Shown piece by piece: positions 1 to 12,321 of a stretch of DNA of 64,000 nt; the stretch's first letter is position 1; each line of letters starts with the position of its first letter. The notes under the pieces were generated by a model. The model worked only from the letters and a program-made list of their open reading frames with translations. It did not search any database and was not told where the DNA came from. Source of the stretch: Pseudoneurospora amorphoporcata (Eukaryota > Ascomycota > Sordariomycetes > Sordariales > Sordariaceae); the NCBI GenBank assembly GCA_033297205.1, contig MU859061.1:186001-250000 (forward strand), given 5' to 3'. A program made the translations under genes and the position numbers.

Positions 1-1382
1 TAGGGATAGTTATGGGACTGGGAGGAAAAGCAAAACGGACAGTAACGTCGGTTGCATCATGGTTTCTTTTGTCGTTCATTTTTTTTCTTCTTTCAACATT
101 CAGGGCATTGTTTGGGGCGAATGGGAGGGAGGACATAGACAGGCGTGGGTTACTTGCGGTCAGGAATCATAGTTCACACGGCGTTGGTGTGTTGGCTTTT
201 AAATGCTGTTATTCCTTTCCTTCATTGTTGCCTTTCAGGCAACAGCTCACCGGCACAACAAGATACCTCTTTCCTACCGGCTGTCTCTCGTTCTAGGGGA
301 CAACTTGTCAGTCACTTGCATGTCACAAATTTTAGCATGTCCTTTCCGAGGTCGGAAGTTTGGAGCATGTGTGTAACCAACCATGACTATCTTTAGTGTA
401 TCCATTCCACCATAGCTAGCAATTGGAAAGGGAGTCTCGGATGACACAGTGTGCCTGGCGGGCGACTTGGTGTAAACACCCGTTCATGTTCCGGGTTCCT
501 TGAGTGTATCCCGAGGGGAATCTTTGGGGCACAGCGGCTTGTTGGGATCAATCAAACTTGCCTTCCGTCTTATGGATGTGTAATCCAAACAAGCCGTTCC
601 CAGTGGTGGAATCGAAGTGTCCACATCATGAGTCCAAACGCGTAACTCGGGTGATCATCTCCCCCCTTGAATCACCGTCTTGTTGGTAGAGACCAAAGCA
701 ATCTCGTCATAAAGTCCCTTGCATATATGATCTTAATTAACTGCGGTCATTCTCTGACACAGTGGCGACTCCCTTTGGAAACCAGGTACAATACTGTACC
801 ATGTGCCAGAAGGAAGCCATTCGAGATTACGAAATGGGATGGAATGAGGATCGAAGGATGACCAAGCTGGAACTTGAAGGATAACTGAAGAAGCTGAGGT
901 AAACTCGCCCTACCCACGGGAACCTTTTTTTTGACTTGGAGGCCAGGGAAAGGACAACAACATAGCTAAGATACCTTCCACTTAGTAACGACGGACGGCA
1001 AGATTGATGATCGTGGGGCCCTGAAGCTCCCTGTGTGACGGGAGATAAAGGCCTAAACCTTGGTGAGGTAGCCAACCAAACCCCACCGCCACAGGGACCG
1101 ATTCAGGAGGGTGTTAGGCAGACGCCGTTAGCGCCCCACGTGATAACCTGTCCCGAACGTGCAACCAGAAGGCACCCTGAGCGCGCCTGCCCAATTTACA
1201 CAGCGCGTCTTGTCGTTCCTGCCTCGATACATGACTGCATATCTCGCGACGTTTGCTTGGGGAAGCTCCCGAAATCTTTGAAACTTTCTCCTCTCAACTC
1301 GTCCGTCTGTATTTCTCTTGCTGGGGATCCCACTGCGAACAAGTCGCTCACCACCAGCCGCGAGGCTGCTCTGCCAGACAAG
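1..1382. other. Intergenic; no supported gene
   Basis: Only short overlapping frames occur here, with no recognisable domain and no consistent splice structure. The last 150 bases or so are the probable 5' leader of the RAD52 gene that begins at 1383. I see no tRNA, rRNA or transposon ends. Confidence 0.55.
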
Positions 1383-3339
1383 ATGCCTGCGTAGGTTTAT
1401 TTCTGCTACAGACCCGTATCAAGCGCGTCTGTCGCGGCCTTCGGGCGACGGTGAAGCCTATTGACACTTTTTACAGGATCGGCGACCAACACAAGCTCAT
1501 CACCAATCCGTTCGAGGAACCACAACGGCGAATCAGCGAATACACAGCCCAAGAGATCGCCACACTCCAGAGCCGTCTCGAGAAACAACTAGGACCCGAG
1601 TACCTGTCGAGCCGCGCCGGCCCATCAGGCCAGAAAGTCCACTACATCTCGTCAGAAAAATGCATCCAGCTCGCCAACGAGGTCTTTGGCTTCAATGGCT
1701 GGTCCTCCAGCATCCAGAATATCCAGGTCGACTTCGTCGATGAGCACCCTCAGACGCTGAAAATCAATATGGGCATCTCGGTTATTATGCGAGTCACCCT
1801 ACGCGACGGAACGTTCCATGAGGATCTTGGCTACGGTCACATTGAGAACTGCAAAGGAAAGGCTGCTGCCTTTGAGAAGGCCAAGAAGGAAGCCACGACA
1901 GATGCCCTGAAGCGCGCGCTGCGCCAGTTTGGCAATGTGTTGGGCAACTGTATCTACGACAAGCAGTATTTGGCCAAGGTCACCAAGATGAAAGTTGAGC
2001 CAACCAGGTTCGCGGCGGATAATCTGCACCGACACTCCGATTTCGCCAAGAAGGAGCCGGTCGAGGCGGATGTCATGAAGATCGACTCGGTTGGGGCTGG
2101 CGCTCGTCCACCAGCATTGGGAAACGAGGAGTCATTTGAGGATTTGCTTGGAGGTAAGATCATCTATTCACTACTTTTTAGGTGGGCTCGGCTAATGATG
2201 AAGTAGAACTCGACGAGGCCGACTTCAACATGGCCGATGAGGGCCATCCGGACGAGGTTGTTCTACCACAACCTGTGCACAATAGCTTGAATGACAAGCC
2301 TGTACATCAGCAACTGACCAATCTCAATCCACAAGCACAACAATCTCGGCCTCTGACACGATCGGGGTCAACAGGCAGCCTGAACACCCGACAACAACCA
2401 CAGACTTCCAATCAGTTTACAGCGAGGGCCCAAAGTCGGCCTCCACAACAGCAGTTCAACAACAATCAAAATCGTCCTATGGGCCAGCCGGTCAATAATT
2501 CCAGCAACACAAGCACTTCCAACGATCCCCAGAACTACACAACACCACAGAAGCCTGCTCCTGCCGCTCCTGCTCCCCAATCGGGTGCGGGTGCGGCTGT
2601 AGCTCCCGCCCCAGAAACCGTTGGCTTCTTCTCCGCTAAAGCTGTGACCCAACTTCCGGAGGAGGCTTTGGCTAGTGGCCATATCGTACCGAAACCAGGT
2701 CTAGCATTCAACCCTCACGCCGAAAGTCCGTCCATCCGCAAGACGCCCGGCATCGACCACACCAAGTCCAAACCGCTGGCCAGAAACGGCCAACACGTCC
2801 CTCCGGCCAAGACAGCCTCCGAGACAGAAGCTGAACCAAGCACAACATTTGCAAGACCTGCGGGAGCTCCGGCCGCATCACGACCAGTAACCATGAGCGA
2901 GGCGCGAGCCGCATCAGGAGGCTTCTCCCGAGCCGGGCCACCGATGGGTGCTGGTAACGGCGGAAACATGGGCAAGCCAAATGTCGTCAACCCCCAACTT
3001 GATCAGACAAGGCGGATCGGTGCTCCTGGCATGGGGTTCTCAAGTAGTCCTAGTGCCAACCGGGGCCAGTATCGGCCGCTGACGGTGAAGCGGCCTGCTA
3101 CTGCTATGGGAGGGAGTGCTGCTGGTCAGACCAAGGAGGGCAACGGTGATGGTGCGGTAGCGGCAGCCGCGGGAGGCGCTACGACGACTGCAACAACAGG
3201 AGGTAATGCGGCTCCTTCCGCTGGTAACGGTGGGAATGGGAGAGTACCGTTGACTGACATATCGGCTAATGCGTCGAATGCTACGGCAGCGGGAGCTGGT
3301 GCTAGTGGACCGGAGGTTAAGAGGCAGAGGGTGGCCTAG
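1383..3339 (+). CDS. rad52: RAD52 recombination/annealing protein (mus-11 type)
   Basis: This gene encodes the RAD52 homologue, which loads RAD51 onto RPA-coated single strands and anneals complementary strands in double-strand break repair in the nucleus. Exons are 1383-1390, 1477-2153 and 2207-3339, giving about 605 residues. The first exon is only 8 bases (ATG CCT GC) and is followed by an intron 1391-1476. The conserved N-terminal ring domain spans roughly residues 15-190 and includes the typical FGFNGWSSSI, DLGYGHIENCKGKAAAFEKA and TDALKRALRQFGNVLGNCIYD stretches. The rest is a Gln/Pro/Ala-rich disordered tail, as expected for fungal RAD52, ending in a basic VKRQRVA. The second intron ends at the tandem acceptor AAGTAG (2201-2206). 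Using 2206 gives DLLG-ELDEAD; using 2203 adds one Val. Identity is firm from the N-terminal domain. Neurospora calls this gene mus-11. Confidence 0.95.
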
Positions 3340-4952
3340 ACTGGGCCGGGATGAAGGCCAAATCTTTAAGGAGACCGGTGTCATGGGTTTTAGTCTCTCT
3401 GCTGCGTGTGTCGGTATGATGGTAACTGGTTTGGTATGGTGTAAGGTGTTTCGAGGCGTTTCTTGGGGACGAAATTCTTCACTTGCGCGGCTAAGGGATG
3501 GAGCTCAATTTCGCTCTGTGGGTGCTTAATGAGATTAAACGCATGCTTTATAAGAAGCGCGATAAACTTAGGGGGGATATTCGATGTTTTTTCCAAGGCT
3601 TCTTCCCTTCCTAAGGAACAGTCGGGGTACGTTCGTATGTTTTTTTCCGCAGGAATGGGATCTAAATCGACGACGGAGCAAGAGCCACGAGGTATCCTAT
3701 TTGTGGTACAACTTAGATGACATGGTTTATATAAAAAGGAGGTTTCCACGATGATTGGCTCCGAGTACCGATCTGGGTAGCTCAAGTGACAATGAAATAA
3801 ATAAGTAGGTTGCGAGCTGTATCATACCCTGGTTGACCGGTACCGACTCGTGCACACTTTTGACCTGTACATATACCAAACCTTCCGTTCCTTCCTTCCG
3901 AATAACTCATGGGCCCCCCTTCCATATGAGTCGCAAGTTGTGTTGGTTCATCCCGCCGCCTTGTAATATGTAAACTCGGGAGTACCTACATGGATTCACT
4001 CCTTCGTTTCGAGCAGGTAACTATGCTTTTCTCCCCTTCCCCGCCTTACCGTCTCCCTCCCATCTTTTTTTGTGAAGTCTGTGTCTGGCTGTGGCATGAT
4101 AAACACTGTTTATTCATTTTTTTCTAGTTATTTCGTGTAGGCGAGTGACCGAGATCGTCATATGACAGTTGTACCTGAGACGTTATTGGTCATGTTATCC
4201 CTCCCAACATTGTTCACCTTTCTTGCTGCCTTGCAGTAGACATATTTCTCACTGCTTGTTGGGGAAATTTATACCCAAGAAGAAAGTCAGAAGTAATGGT
4301 TGTCATCGTATGGATTACGTGGAGTTTGGCCATGACCAGCTGAGGGAAAAAAAAAAAAGAAAAAGATGAGAACTGTTGGCACTACTATATGCAGGTACTC
4401 GAGATCGAAAGAGGCTTTGGATACGTTGTTCAAATATGTACAGCTCGTCCTCAAGATGTTGGTTGATGAACAGCTAGTCAGCCCTGTTCAAGCCTTAGAG
4501 AAGGGCCGAACAGAACTTGAGCTTCGTCATGCTATGTCAGGTAGGTAACAGACTTGAAAGTCAGCCCAAGTTGAAGGTCAAAGTCATCAATCAAGGCACG
4601 GTGCGAAGCCAGGAAAAGATGGAAATAAAAATTCAAATTGAGCATCCAATATTTTATTTCATGCCATGACCGGCTCTTGTAGTAGACCACTCGTCTTTCA
4701 AAACCAACAACAAAGTTGTGCTTTCTGTTGCAAAAAAAGTATAACTCCTGTTGGTATCGAAACCTCAAAATTGCCTGCCACCAATGTCCCCTGAACGCCA
4801 ACCAAATGTGCAAGTACAGAGTAAAGAAAAGCAAAATGCGAACAAAGTATGTGCAGTGTAGTTGTGATGTTTGTTGTTGTGGTCATCCTCCACCGGAGAC
4901 TTGGGCTGTCCCCCATGTCGAATTCGAGTTGTTGCCGGTGTTGTTGTTGTTC

Positions 4953-4992
<40 letters not shown>

Positions 4993-5097
4993 ACAGAACA
5001 GAACAGATCATATCATTCTGAGATGGGAATCTGTCTGTATCCTGATCGGCTCGGCTCCAAGTTCGATGTTGTGTTTCTCGAACGGAAAGCTCAAAGC
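3340..5097. other. Intergenic; 3' regions and a GTT microsatellite
   Basis: This stretch lies between the convergent RAD52 gene (plus) and the small mitochondrial gene (minus), so it holds two 3' untranslated regions. The open frames at 3390-3785 and 4169-4548 show no domain and no coding-like composition. The only clear structure is the trinucleotide repeat near 4940-4992. Confidence 0.55.
4940..4992. repeat. (GTT)n microsatellite
   Basis: A run of about 17 GTT/TTG units with one interruption (TTC at about 4951). It lies just downstream of the stop codon of the minus-strand gene at 5098, so it would be transcribed as an AAC repeat only if that 3' UTR extends this far. Confidence 0.9.
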
Positions 5098-5483
5098 TTA
5101 CATGTGACCATCAAGCACAGTCTTAGCAAGCAAAGGCCAGCCAAGAATGGAGCCGGCAACGATGGGGAAGCTGTTATTTTCAATCACCAGTCAGTCAACT
5201 TTTCGTTCTTTATACACATCCCCAAAACACCAAGAATCAGCAAAGGTAAAACTTACACCGCAGCTTGACCAGCAATCTTCTTACAGGTAGCACCCCAATC
5301 GGCACCAGCAGCGCCCGTCTGAGTGGGGATGCGCTCGTAGGGGGTGTGCAACTCCATCTTGCGAGCCCATTGGCGCATGGACTGGATGACGGAGAACTGG
5401 CGGGTGCCTTGGACGACGGCCTTGCGAGAAGTGGCCTGGGTGGCGGCGCGGAAGGCGGAGCGGGCGAGGATGGGGGAGACCAT
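5098..5483 (-). CDS. Small mitochondrial single-span membrane protein, unknown
   Basis: Two exons, 5483-5257 and 5170-5098, joined across an intron with GTAAGT donor and AACAG acceptor, give a 99-residue protein. The N-terminus has the look of a mitochondrial presequence: no acidic residues in the first 40, many Arg/Ala/Ser/Thr, and a TRQFSV segment like a processing site. The C-terminus after splicing is hydrophobic (FPIVAGSILGWPLLAKTV), one likely membrane span. Size and architecture fit a small accessory subunit of a respiratory complex or ATP synthase in the inner membrane. I cannot match it to a named subunit. A longer open frame runs upstream to 5804, but it lacks the presequence character and includes the 5' leader; the ATG at 5483 is preferred. 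Confidence 0.8.
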
Positions 5484-7219
5484 TTTGATTGTTTGGTGGT
5501 GATGTAAGTCGAAAAAAAGTTGAGTGAAGTTGTGGATGTTTGTGATGTTTCCGAAAAATGGAAAGTGGTTGAGTGGTTGTTGTTTGGTGGTGATGAAGGT
5601 TGTTGAGGAGAGTTGTTTATTTGCTGATCTGAGATCTAAAGATGTATTGATTGATGCTTTTGAAGCTGATGATGATGATAGAAAAGAAAGGGTATCACAA
5701 ACGTCGTTGAACACGACCCTCTTATACCAACTTTCTTTCTCATGCCTCCACCCGTTTGACAACACCAAGATCCCGTACATCGCGATCTCTCCCGAACTTC
5801 CCAACTCCTAAAAACCCAAAGAGACGGGTCCAGTCCCAGCGTGACGGTACCCAAACAGCAACCTTTGGACGATTCGAGGTCAACCACACCAAAACCGCAT
5901 CATGCTGGATCATGGTGGTCCCATCCCCCCTCTAGAATCTCACCACTTACACCACCCTCCATCCGGGTTCTGCTCGTGCCACACGTCTCTAACCCTTATT
6001 CTCAATCAGTCCAGACGGGAGAAGCGAATAGGCCAAATCATACCACCAGACCTTCCCAAACACCAGATGCCAAGCAGCCCCCTTTCCCCCGCGTGCCAGG
6101 CTGCTCAGCCCTACGAGTTGATGGGATGAACCAATCAGATGAGATGTAATTGCCCCGGACTCTTCCCTGTGGCTGCTGAAAAGGATCCAGGCTTTCACAG
6201 TTTCTCACTAAGAAGGGAACGAGTGAGTGCGAGAAGTGAACGACACAGGAAGGGAATGGCACGATTTGGCACTGAGTCTCGGCCGGTCGTGGTGTGATCG
6301 GGGAGGTCCGACCTTCTTGGATCAGCTTGGTCAGGGGTCTGTGATTGGGTAGATTGGAAGCGAACGGCGACAGGGGTGGTCATTGGTGCAGTTGGGGATG
6401 GTCTGACGCTGTTTTTGTTTCAGTTGCTGGGGTTTGGCTGACAGGAATAACTTGTCTCCCGGAGTCTGCATGTTTCTCCGGATGGCGGATGCCTAAAGGG
6501 GACGGTTGTGAGTTTTCCCGGAATATGGCAATTCAGGAACTTGCGATAACAACAGCAGCAAATGTCTCGGATCCGGCCACGCTGCCGGTGCCATATCTCA
6601 TCCTTGGTCCATCCGAGTTGACACTACTTGGGGGTTACCACGTACCACAAAACTTCCTATGATTCTGAGTTCCTTTCATCTTAAACTCGCTACTCGGACT
6701 GGACAAACACGGAATGAAGCCATCGTGAAATTTCTCGCTTCTTCCCGAATTGAGCGGAGCCACGCAAACGCGGCAACGGGCCACATCCGGTCCTAAAAGC
6801 GGAGCCCGTCGGCGCCGGGTATCCACACGTCAGCCGATGGTTAAGCGCGATACGGATGACTCCGGAAAACGCAGTCCCGGAAGCGTTGCGGTGCGGCTTT
6901 CTGACTCCGACTTCAAAGATCCGGAAGCGTCAGCTTATCTATCCCTTCTCACAAAGAATGGGCTCCGTATCTTGGAAGGAGGAGAAACCCTCGGCATGCA
7001 TCTCGTACCATCAGTCAACCTTCGGAAACGAAAAACTTGAGGGTATTCGGAACTGAGTCTGGGGATGAGGGGTATCACGAGTTTTTCTTTTTTTTTTTTT
7101 CCTCTTCGTTTTCCACCAATGTCTAAACCAACCCTTCTTATCCCCCCTTTTACCACTCTCCTCCGCCTCTCACCACACTGGCTGGTCACCCTTTCACGGG
7201 CAACCCCATCCCAAGGTAT
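5484..7219. other. Intergenic; no supported gene
   Basis: This stretch contains the 5' region of the mitochondrial gene ending at 5483 and the 3' region of homoserine kinase. Short open frames (for example 6345-6662, 6750-7040) have no recognisable domain. I see no RNA gene. Confidence 0.5.
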
Positions 7220-7952
7220 TTAAGCCCTAACAACCGTAGTCCCCTCCGCCGGCTCCAACAGCTCCCATCTGCAGACGATGTTGTTAGACTTAAACTCCTC
7301 AATGATCTTGTTAGCAATAGTCTCAAAGTTCTCCGTAGCCAGCGCGAGGATAGTCGGGCCGGCACCGGACAAGCATACGCCCAAAAGGCCGGGCTGCGTG
7401 GCGGGCGTCATGGACTCGACGATCTTGGTCAGACCGGGGATCAGGACCTGGCGGTACGGCTGGTGCAGCTTGTCCTGCATGGCCAGGTTGATGAGCTCCG
7501 GGTCCGGGGGGGATTGGCCGAGGGCGACGGGGAGGAGGGCTATCCTTTGGAGGTTGAAAGTCTGGTTGTGAAGGTTAGTATTTGGGTTGTAGATAGATAG
7601 GTTTGGATGGGGATGGGCATGAGACGTACAACATCCGCACGGGGATATTCGGCGGGAAGAACCTCACGGGCCTTGGCGGTAGGAACCTCGAACTCGGGGA
7701 TGATGGCCACGGCCTTGATCTCGGGAGCCCAGGGGAACTTAATGTGGTGACCGATGCCGTGGGGAGGCGAAGGGGGCTTGACGCCGGTGTCGACACCGCC
7801 GGCGGGGGCGGGGAGGACCTCGCTGAGAGGGATCTCAGTGCGGGCGGTCTCCTCGGGGGTGAGGGGCTTGAGGTAGGTGCCGACGAAGCCACCGAAGAGG
7901 GCGGCGCCGACGTTGTCGGGGTGACGCTCTGCAGTTTCTTGTTAGTGGCTAT

Positions 7953-8008
<56 letters not shown>

Positions 8009-8480
8009 AGCGAGTGAGTGAGTGATGTGTAAGTGACCCACCAATCATGAGGCAGTAGTCAAAGAGACGTTCGGGAGTGAGGTCATGCAGACCGCCGACC
8101 TCCTTGCCGAGCTGAACACCGGCCACGACAGCGGCGCCGGAGGAACCCAGACCTCTTCCGAGGGGGATGGGGTTCTTGATGTGCACATGAGTCTCGGCGG
8201 GGAAGCTGCGCTGGTCGTTGCAGCGGAGGACGTAGAGAGCCACACGGGTGATAAGGTTGACCTCGGGGTCCAGGCTGATATCCTCCTCGCCCTGGCCCTC
8301 GTAGGTGATGCGGCAGTTAAGCGGCTGGTCCGAGGTCGTCTTGGAGCGGTCGACGGTGACATGGAGCTCCAGGTACATGGACAAGGCCAGGCCGATGACG
8401 TCGAAGCCAGGGCCGATGTTGGCGCTCGAGCAAGGCGTCTTGATGACGAACTTTTCCATCTGTTGCTGGGAAGACGCCAT
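7220..8480 (-). CDS. THR1: Homoserine kinase
   Basis: This enzyme phosphorylates L-homoserine with ATP to O-phosphohomoserine, the step before threonine synthase, in the cytosol. Exons are 8480-8042, 7928-7630 and 7561-7220, giving 359 residues, the normal length. It is a GHMP kinase: the N-terminal PCSSANIGPGFD motif (about residues 16-27) and the glycine-rich ATP loop PLGRGLGSSGAAV (about 106-118) are intact. Exon 2 starts with ERHPDNVGAALFGGF, and the C-terminal CLSGAGPTILAL motif is present. The first intron (8041-7929) carries a 54-base homopolymer (A on the sense strand). The upstream region has a GAGTCA/TGACTC element at 8881-8886, a partial match to the general amino-acid control site, about 400 bases before the start. 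Identity is firm. Confidence 0.96.
7954..8007. repeat. Poly(T)54 tract inside a homoserine kinase intron
   Basis: Fifty-four consecutive T on the plus strand (A on the transcript). It lies wholly within the first intron of the homoserine kinase gene, between the donor and the AAACTGCAG acceptor. The splice sites are intact, so it should not disturb the protein. Confidence 0.95.
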
Positions 8481-9734
8481 TGTGATTGAGGTCGCGATAG
8501 GGGAGTCGGACTACTACCAGGGGTTGAACCCAGTGGTGACTATGGTTTCACAGAAAGAAAAAGGGGGTGGTGGATGACAAAGTAAACAAATCGGCTCTGC
8601 CTACTATGCCAAGAACACAAATGGTCTTTGTGAGATGCGTCACCTTCACACTTAAAATTTTGTTGAATTTCACAGACGAAGCTCCGAGGGTTCCCCGATT
8701 GCGGAGCGGAGCCCGGCGGGCGGGCTGTGGGCAATTCTCAGGTTTGGCGTTATGGAGCGCGGGGTGCTCCACCTTTTAGCGTTCGATCCACTGGTTTAAA
8801 CCCCTGACTTTGTTCGTTTCGGGCGTTCATTCTTTTTCAAAGTCAAACACGGTCATCATGGAAGGTTCTCTCTTCAGATCGAGTCAACATCAATGTTACC
8901 ATAGGTAGTAACGAGAGCCGACACCACTGTGATTCGATATATTGGGACCCAATACTTTGACAGTCACATATTCATCGACCGTCTTTCTTTGCTACCATGA
9001 GGATGGAGTGTCCAAAATAGCATCAGAAGACGTTGGGTAAACATGTAGAGACGGGGAATCCTCCTTTTTCTGAATAATGACTGCCGTTTATGGTTGTGTG
9101 CTTACCTTGTATTTCAATCAGCTTCCATGTACACAACTTCAAAGATTTATCAACGTCTGTTGATTCGACGATGCTGCGAAACGAAAAGCGCAAGCAGATT
9201 TTCAACACTACAAAGTTTCCCAGCCCTGACATCTCGTAGGATACATCACGAATGTGATTCCTCGTTCGGGTTCTAGTCCCTGGATGTTTTATCCAAGTCT
9301 GAGACACTTACAAGGCTGAAGATCTCTTTTCCGTCGTTGGTGTAGACACGGCACCAAGAAGGCTACCTCCATGTAAACATTGACAACTGAGATTTTCAAG
9401 GAATGAATTGCACATGGACTTGGTTGTGGTTCGTTTTGCTTTATTCCATTACTTCCTTCTAACCTTGAACGCTGCGCAGGTTATCCATGCTGGTACAGAA
9501 CGCAGGCATTCCTCTATGTTCTTTTTCGGACACTAGTAAGATATGCATCTTGATTTGGCAGTTCTTTCATCCCTTTCCAAACACTCTTATCCTGCACTTC
9601 AGCAAGAGCCTTCACTTCAGAAGAGGCTCTTGTAACACATCATGTAACCGTTGTTGATGTTCCCACATTGACCCTCACATATGGGTAAACGTTCTCGGGT
9701 TCTTTTCCCCTCGGTAATAGATGAAGCTGCCATC
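8481..9734. other. Intergenic; no supported gene
   Basis: Upstream region of homoserine kinase and downstream region of the gene ending at 9735. Open frames are short and lack domains. GAGTCA at 8881-8886 is a weak amino-acid control candidate. Confidence 0.5.
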
Positions 9735-12321
9735 CTAAACCGGCGATCCTGCCGACACATTCGAGAACGCCCTTCTCAACCCAGCACCGGCTGCTCTCCT
9801 TTTTGGTTTAGGAGTAGTGATAGCCTTGTCAGCTGCATCACCTGCTTCAGACTCACCATTATTGGTAGTAGTTCCCGTAGAGGCGGTTGAGAACGTCCTC
9901 TTTAATCCGCCACCAGTTCTTCTTCCCTTTGTAGTCGTACCTGTTGTTGTCGCTGTCGCTGTGGTCGCAATGGCAGTATCAGTACTTTCATTCCCCTTTC
10001 CCTTTCCAGTCGCAGGCTTCATGTCCTGCAATCTCTTAAGCATGTCCACCCATGCAGGGTTGTCTAGTACTTTGTCCGGTAACGTCTCCTCAAGAGTCTC
10101 CGGTGGTCCTTCAGTCACCCTCTGTCTGTGCATACTTCGAGCAGCTTTTCCAAAGTTGGCTTTCCGTTTACCGCGGGCTTGGATCTCCTTTTGCTTGGCT
10201 TCAAACCATTCTTCCGAGTGTCGTTGTGGCCAGTGTATCCGGGGATCGATGTGAGCGAAAACTGGCTCATCTGGGACGTGTGGTTGAGGGGCTTTGGTTG
10301 GGACTGCCGGTAAGGTTGCCGTTACTACTGCCCCTGCTGCTGCTGCTGCTGAAGCAGATAAAAGATTTTCCTCATATGTTGAAACAGTTGGCGTCGTATG
10401 AGGGAGGAGCGACTCGGTTGGCGTCGGCTGCTCTACCGGTGTTGGAACTTTCTTTGGGAGCGGGTTAGCCTGTTTGCGTGGACTGAGCTGAGGTGTCGGC
10501 TTGGCTACGGGCTGAGGTATTAGATTGGGTATCGGTTGAGCTTTCGAGACCGGCTCAGGTATGGGTTCTGGGTCTGTGTCTGGAGGAACCGGTTCACGGG
10601 CTGGCTCCCCTTGTTGTGACTCTTGCCTTTGCTGTGACTCTGTCCTCTTCGCCTGTGGCTGCTGTTGTGCCGGCTGTGGATCTGGTGCCGGTTCCGGTGG
10701 AGGGGTTGATTCTGCTTGCAACTGCGGCTCCGAATGCCCTCCGGAATCTGAATCTGAATCCGAATCTGATATGACGATCGGGTCATGTATATTGGTCACT
10801 ATGGATCGTGGCCTGGGCTGGGGTTGCTGGGGTCTTTGTGGAGGAAGTGGTCTAGGTTGCCCAACTGTCTGATCTGAATTATTTGGAAACCTCGACCCCT
10901 GTAGTAAGTCTGGGCCGCACAAATCCGGACGAGGTTCTGCGATATTTGACTCGGTCCCATTCCCAGTAGAATGGGTGGACATAGACCCTCTTATCAGCCC
11001 TGCTGGAGGATTATAGCCCGCGAGATCAAATGCACTTCTGGCATAGTGGACCGCAAGTCTATCTGCCATAGACATATAATTACTGCTCTGGCCGGTTGGC
11101 ATTATAACTTGTAAGTTTGATATGCCTCCAGATGAGTTTTGTTGGTGAGTTCCAAGAGGAAGTTTGTTCTGCGGCGCTTGATTCTGAGGGGGGGTCGGAC
11201 CTTTCCTAGGTTGCTGAGGAGCATGCATAGCCGAGCCACTGCAGGTCGCATCTTGCACCTCATCAGAAAATATAAACTGTCGTGCAAGTTCTGCTATCCT
11301 CCTCGGTGGGTGCCCCGGGTCTGACGGTTGTGTAGGACCATTTTGGCGCTCACCCAGTGATTGCTTTTCAGCCGACAGAAAAGGAGCGTCGATTGCCATG
11401 TTGGCGGGCTGCGTAGACTCCTGAGATTTGGCCTTTGAGCGAGCCTTGTCGCGAGTCTCAGAATCGTTAAAGCGACTTCTGTCAATACTGTTTGAAGAAG
11501 GCGATAAACTCGAGCTTTTGTTACGTGGTCCACCGTCCACAACTGACTGGGAACTGACGGTTGTGGTCAAAGGTGGAGAGAAGGAGTTTGCATTGGTAGA
11601 AGAGAGGGCCTTGGGTCTAGCTGAAGAGGACCCAGTTGACATCGAGTTTGATTTTTGCGCTAAGGAGGTAGAATCTTTATGTGTGCCGCGTCCAGGTTTG
11701 GGAGTCCGTCCGTTCAGGTATGGGTCTTTGCCGGCGGTTTTGCGCCTAACAATATTTCCCGGCAAGAGTTTTGACTTTGTGGTAGGAAAGGGCGTAGAAC
11801 GGTTCCTAACCGGTCTTGTCTCCAGAGGATTTGGAGTGCAGCCTTGTGGACTTTGTCTAGCAACATTGGCAATTTCGGCCTCGCTGTGAATATTGGCTGG
11901 TTTTCCGGCGCCAACTTGACCATCAACTGAACGTGAATTTGACAATGGCTGTATTGATGAGCTCGATGAAGTAGCAGCCGCGTCAGGTTTTTGCGAGGTA
12001 GAAGTGGCCAGGTCGACGGGTAGTGGTACTGGAAAAGACTTTAGATGCTGGGCACAGAAAATATTGACCGAAGGTGCCTCGCATTGTGGAATAGAGCAAG
12101 GGATGAGACGAGGAGGCTGAGTGTTGTCGGTTGAGGAAGACGAGACGGAGTAGCCCATCGCTGAGAAGGGCCTTCCAGGGAGACCGACGGTGGAGGTAGT
12201 GGAGAGGCGGAGTGAGGTGGTTGACGAGGCTGAACGTAGAGAGAATGACGACCTGGCATGGTAATGATGGCGTCGTGCTGCCTCTTGACTATCCACTATA
12301 CAGCGATGACATGCCCAGTCG
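9735..12321 (-). CDS. Large low-complexity protein with Cys/His motifs (3' exon)
   Basis: An open frame of about 861 codons whose 5' end has no ATG: the first residues are read from a TATACAG acceptor (12324-12322), so at least one short upstream exon is missing from the model and enters in phase 2. The N-terminus reads WACHRCIVDS, then a basic/His-rich stretch RRHHYHARSSF. Near residues 70-95 follows a second Cys/His group, C-x4-C-x8-C-x2-H. The middle is long, Ser/Thr/Pro/Gln-rich and disordered, with an acidic DSDSDSDS patch and a PEP/PQ repeat region. The C-terminal third holds the only conserved-looking block (IDPRIHWPQRHSEEWFEAKQ and following), then basic segments. The pattern suggests a nuclear or scaffold protein, but I do not recognise the family. 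The first in-frame possible start, GTG at 12296, is not credible. Confidence 0.78.

Noticed and set aside
5484..5804. N-terminal extension of the 99-residue mitochondrial protein
   Set aside because: The extension hides a clear presequence beginning at 5483 and looks like 5' leader.
7954..8025. Poly-Phe/poly-Lys reading through the homopolymer at homoserine kinase
   Set aside because: The homopolymer is inside an intron with good borders; splicing restores the family sequence.
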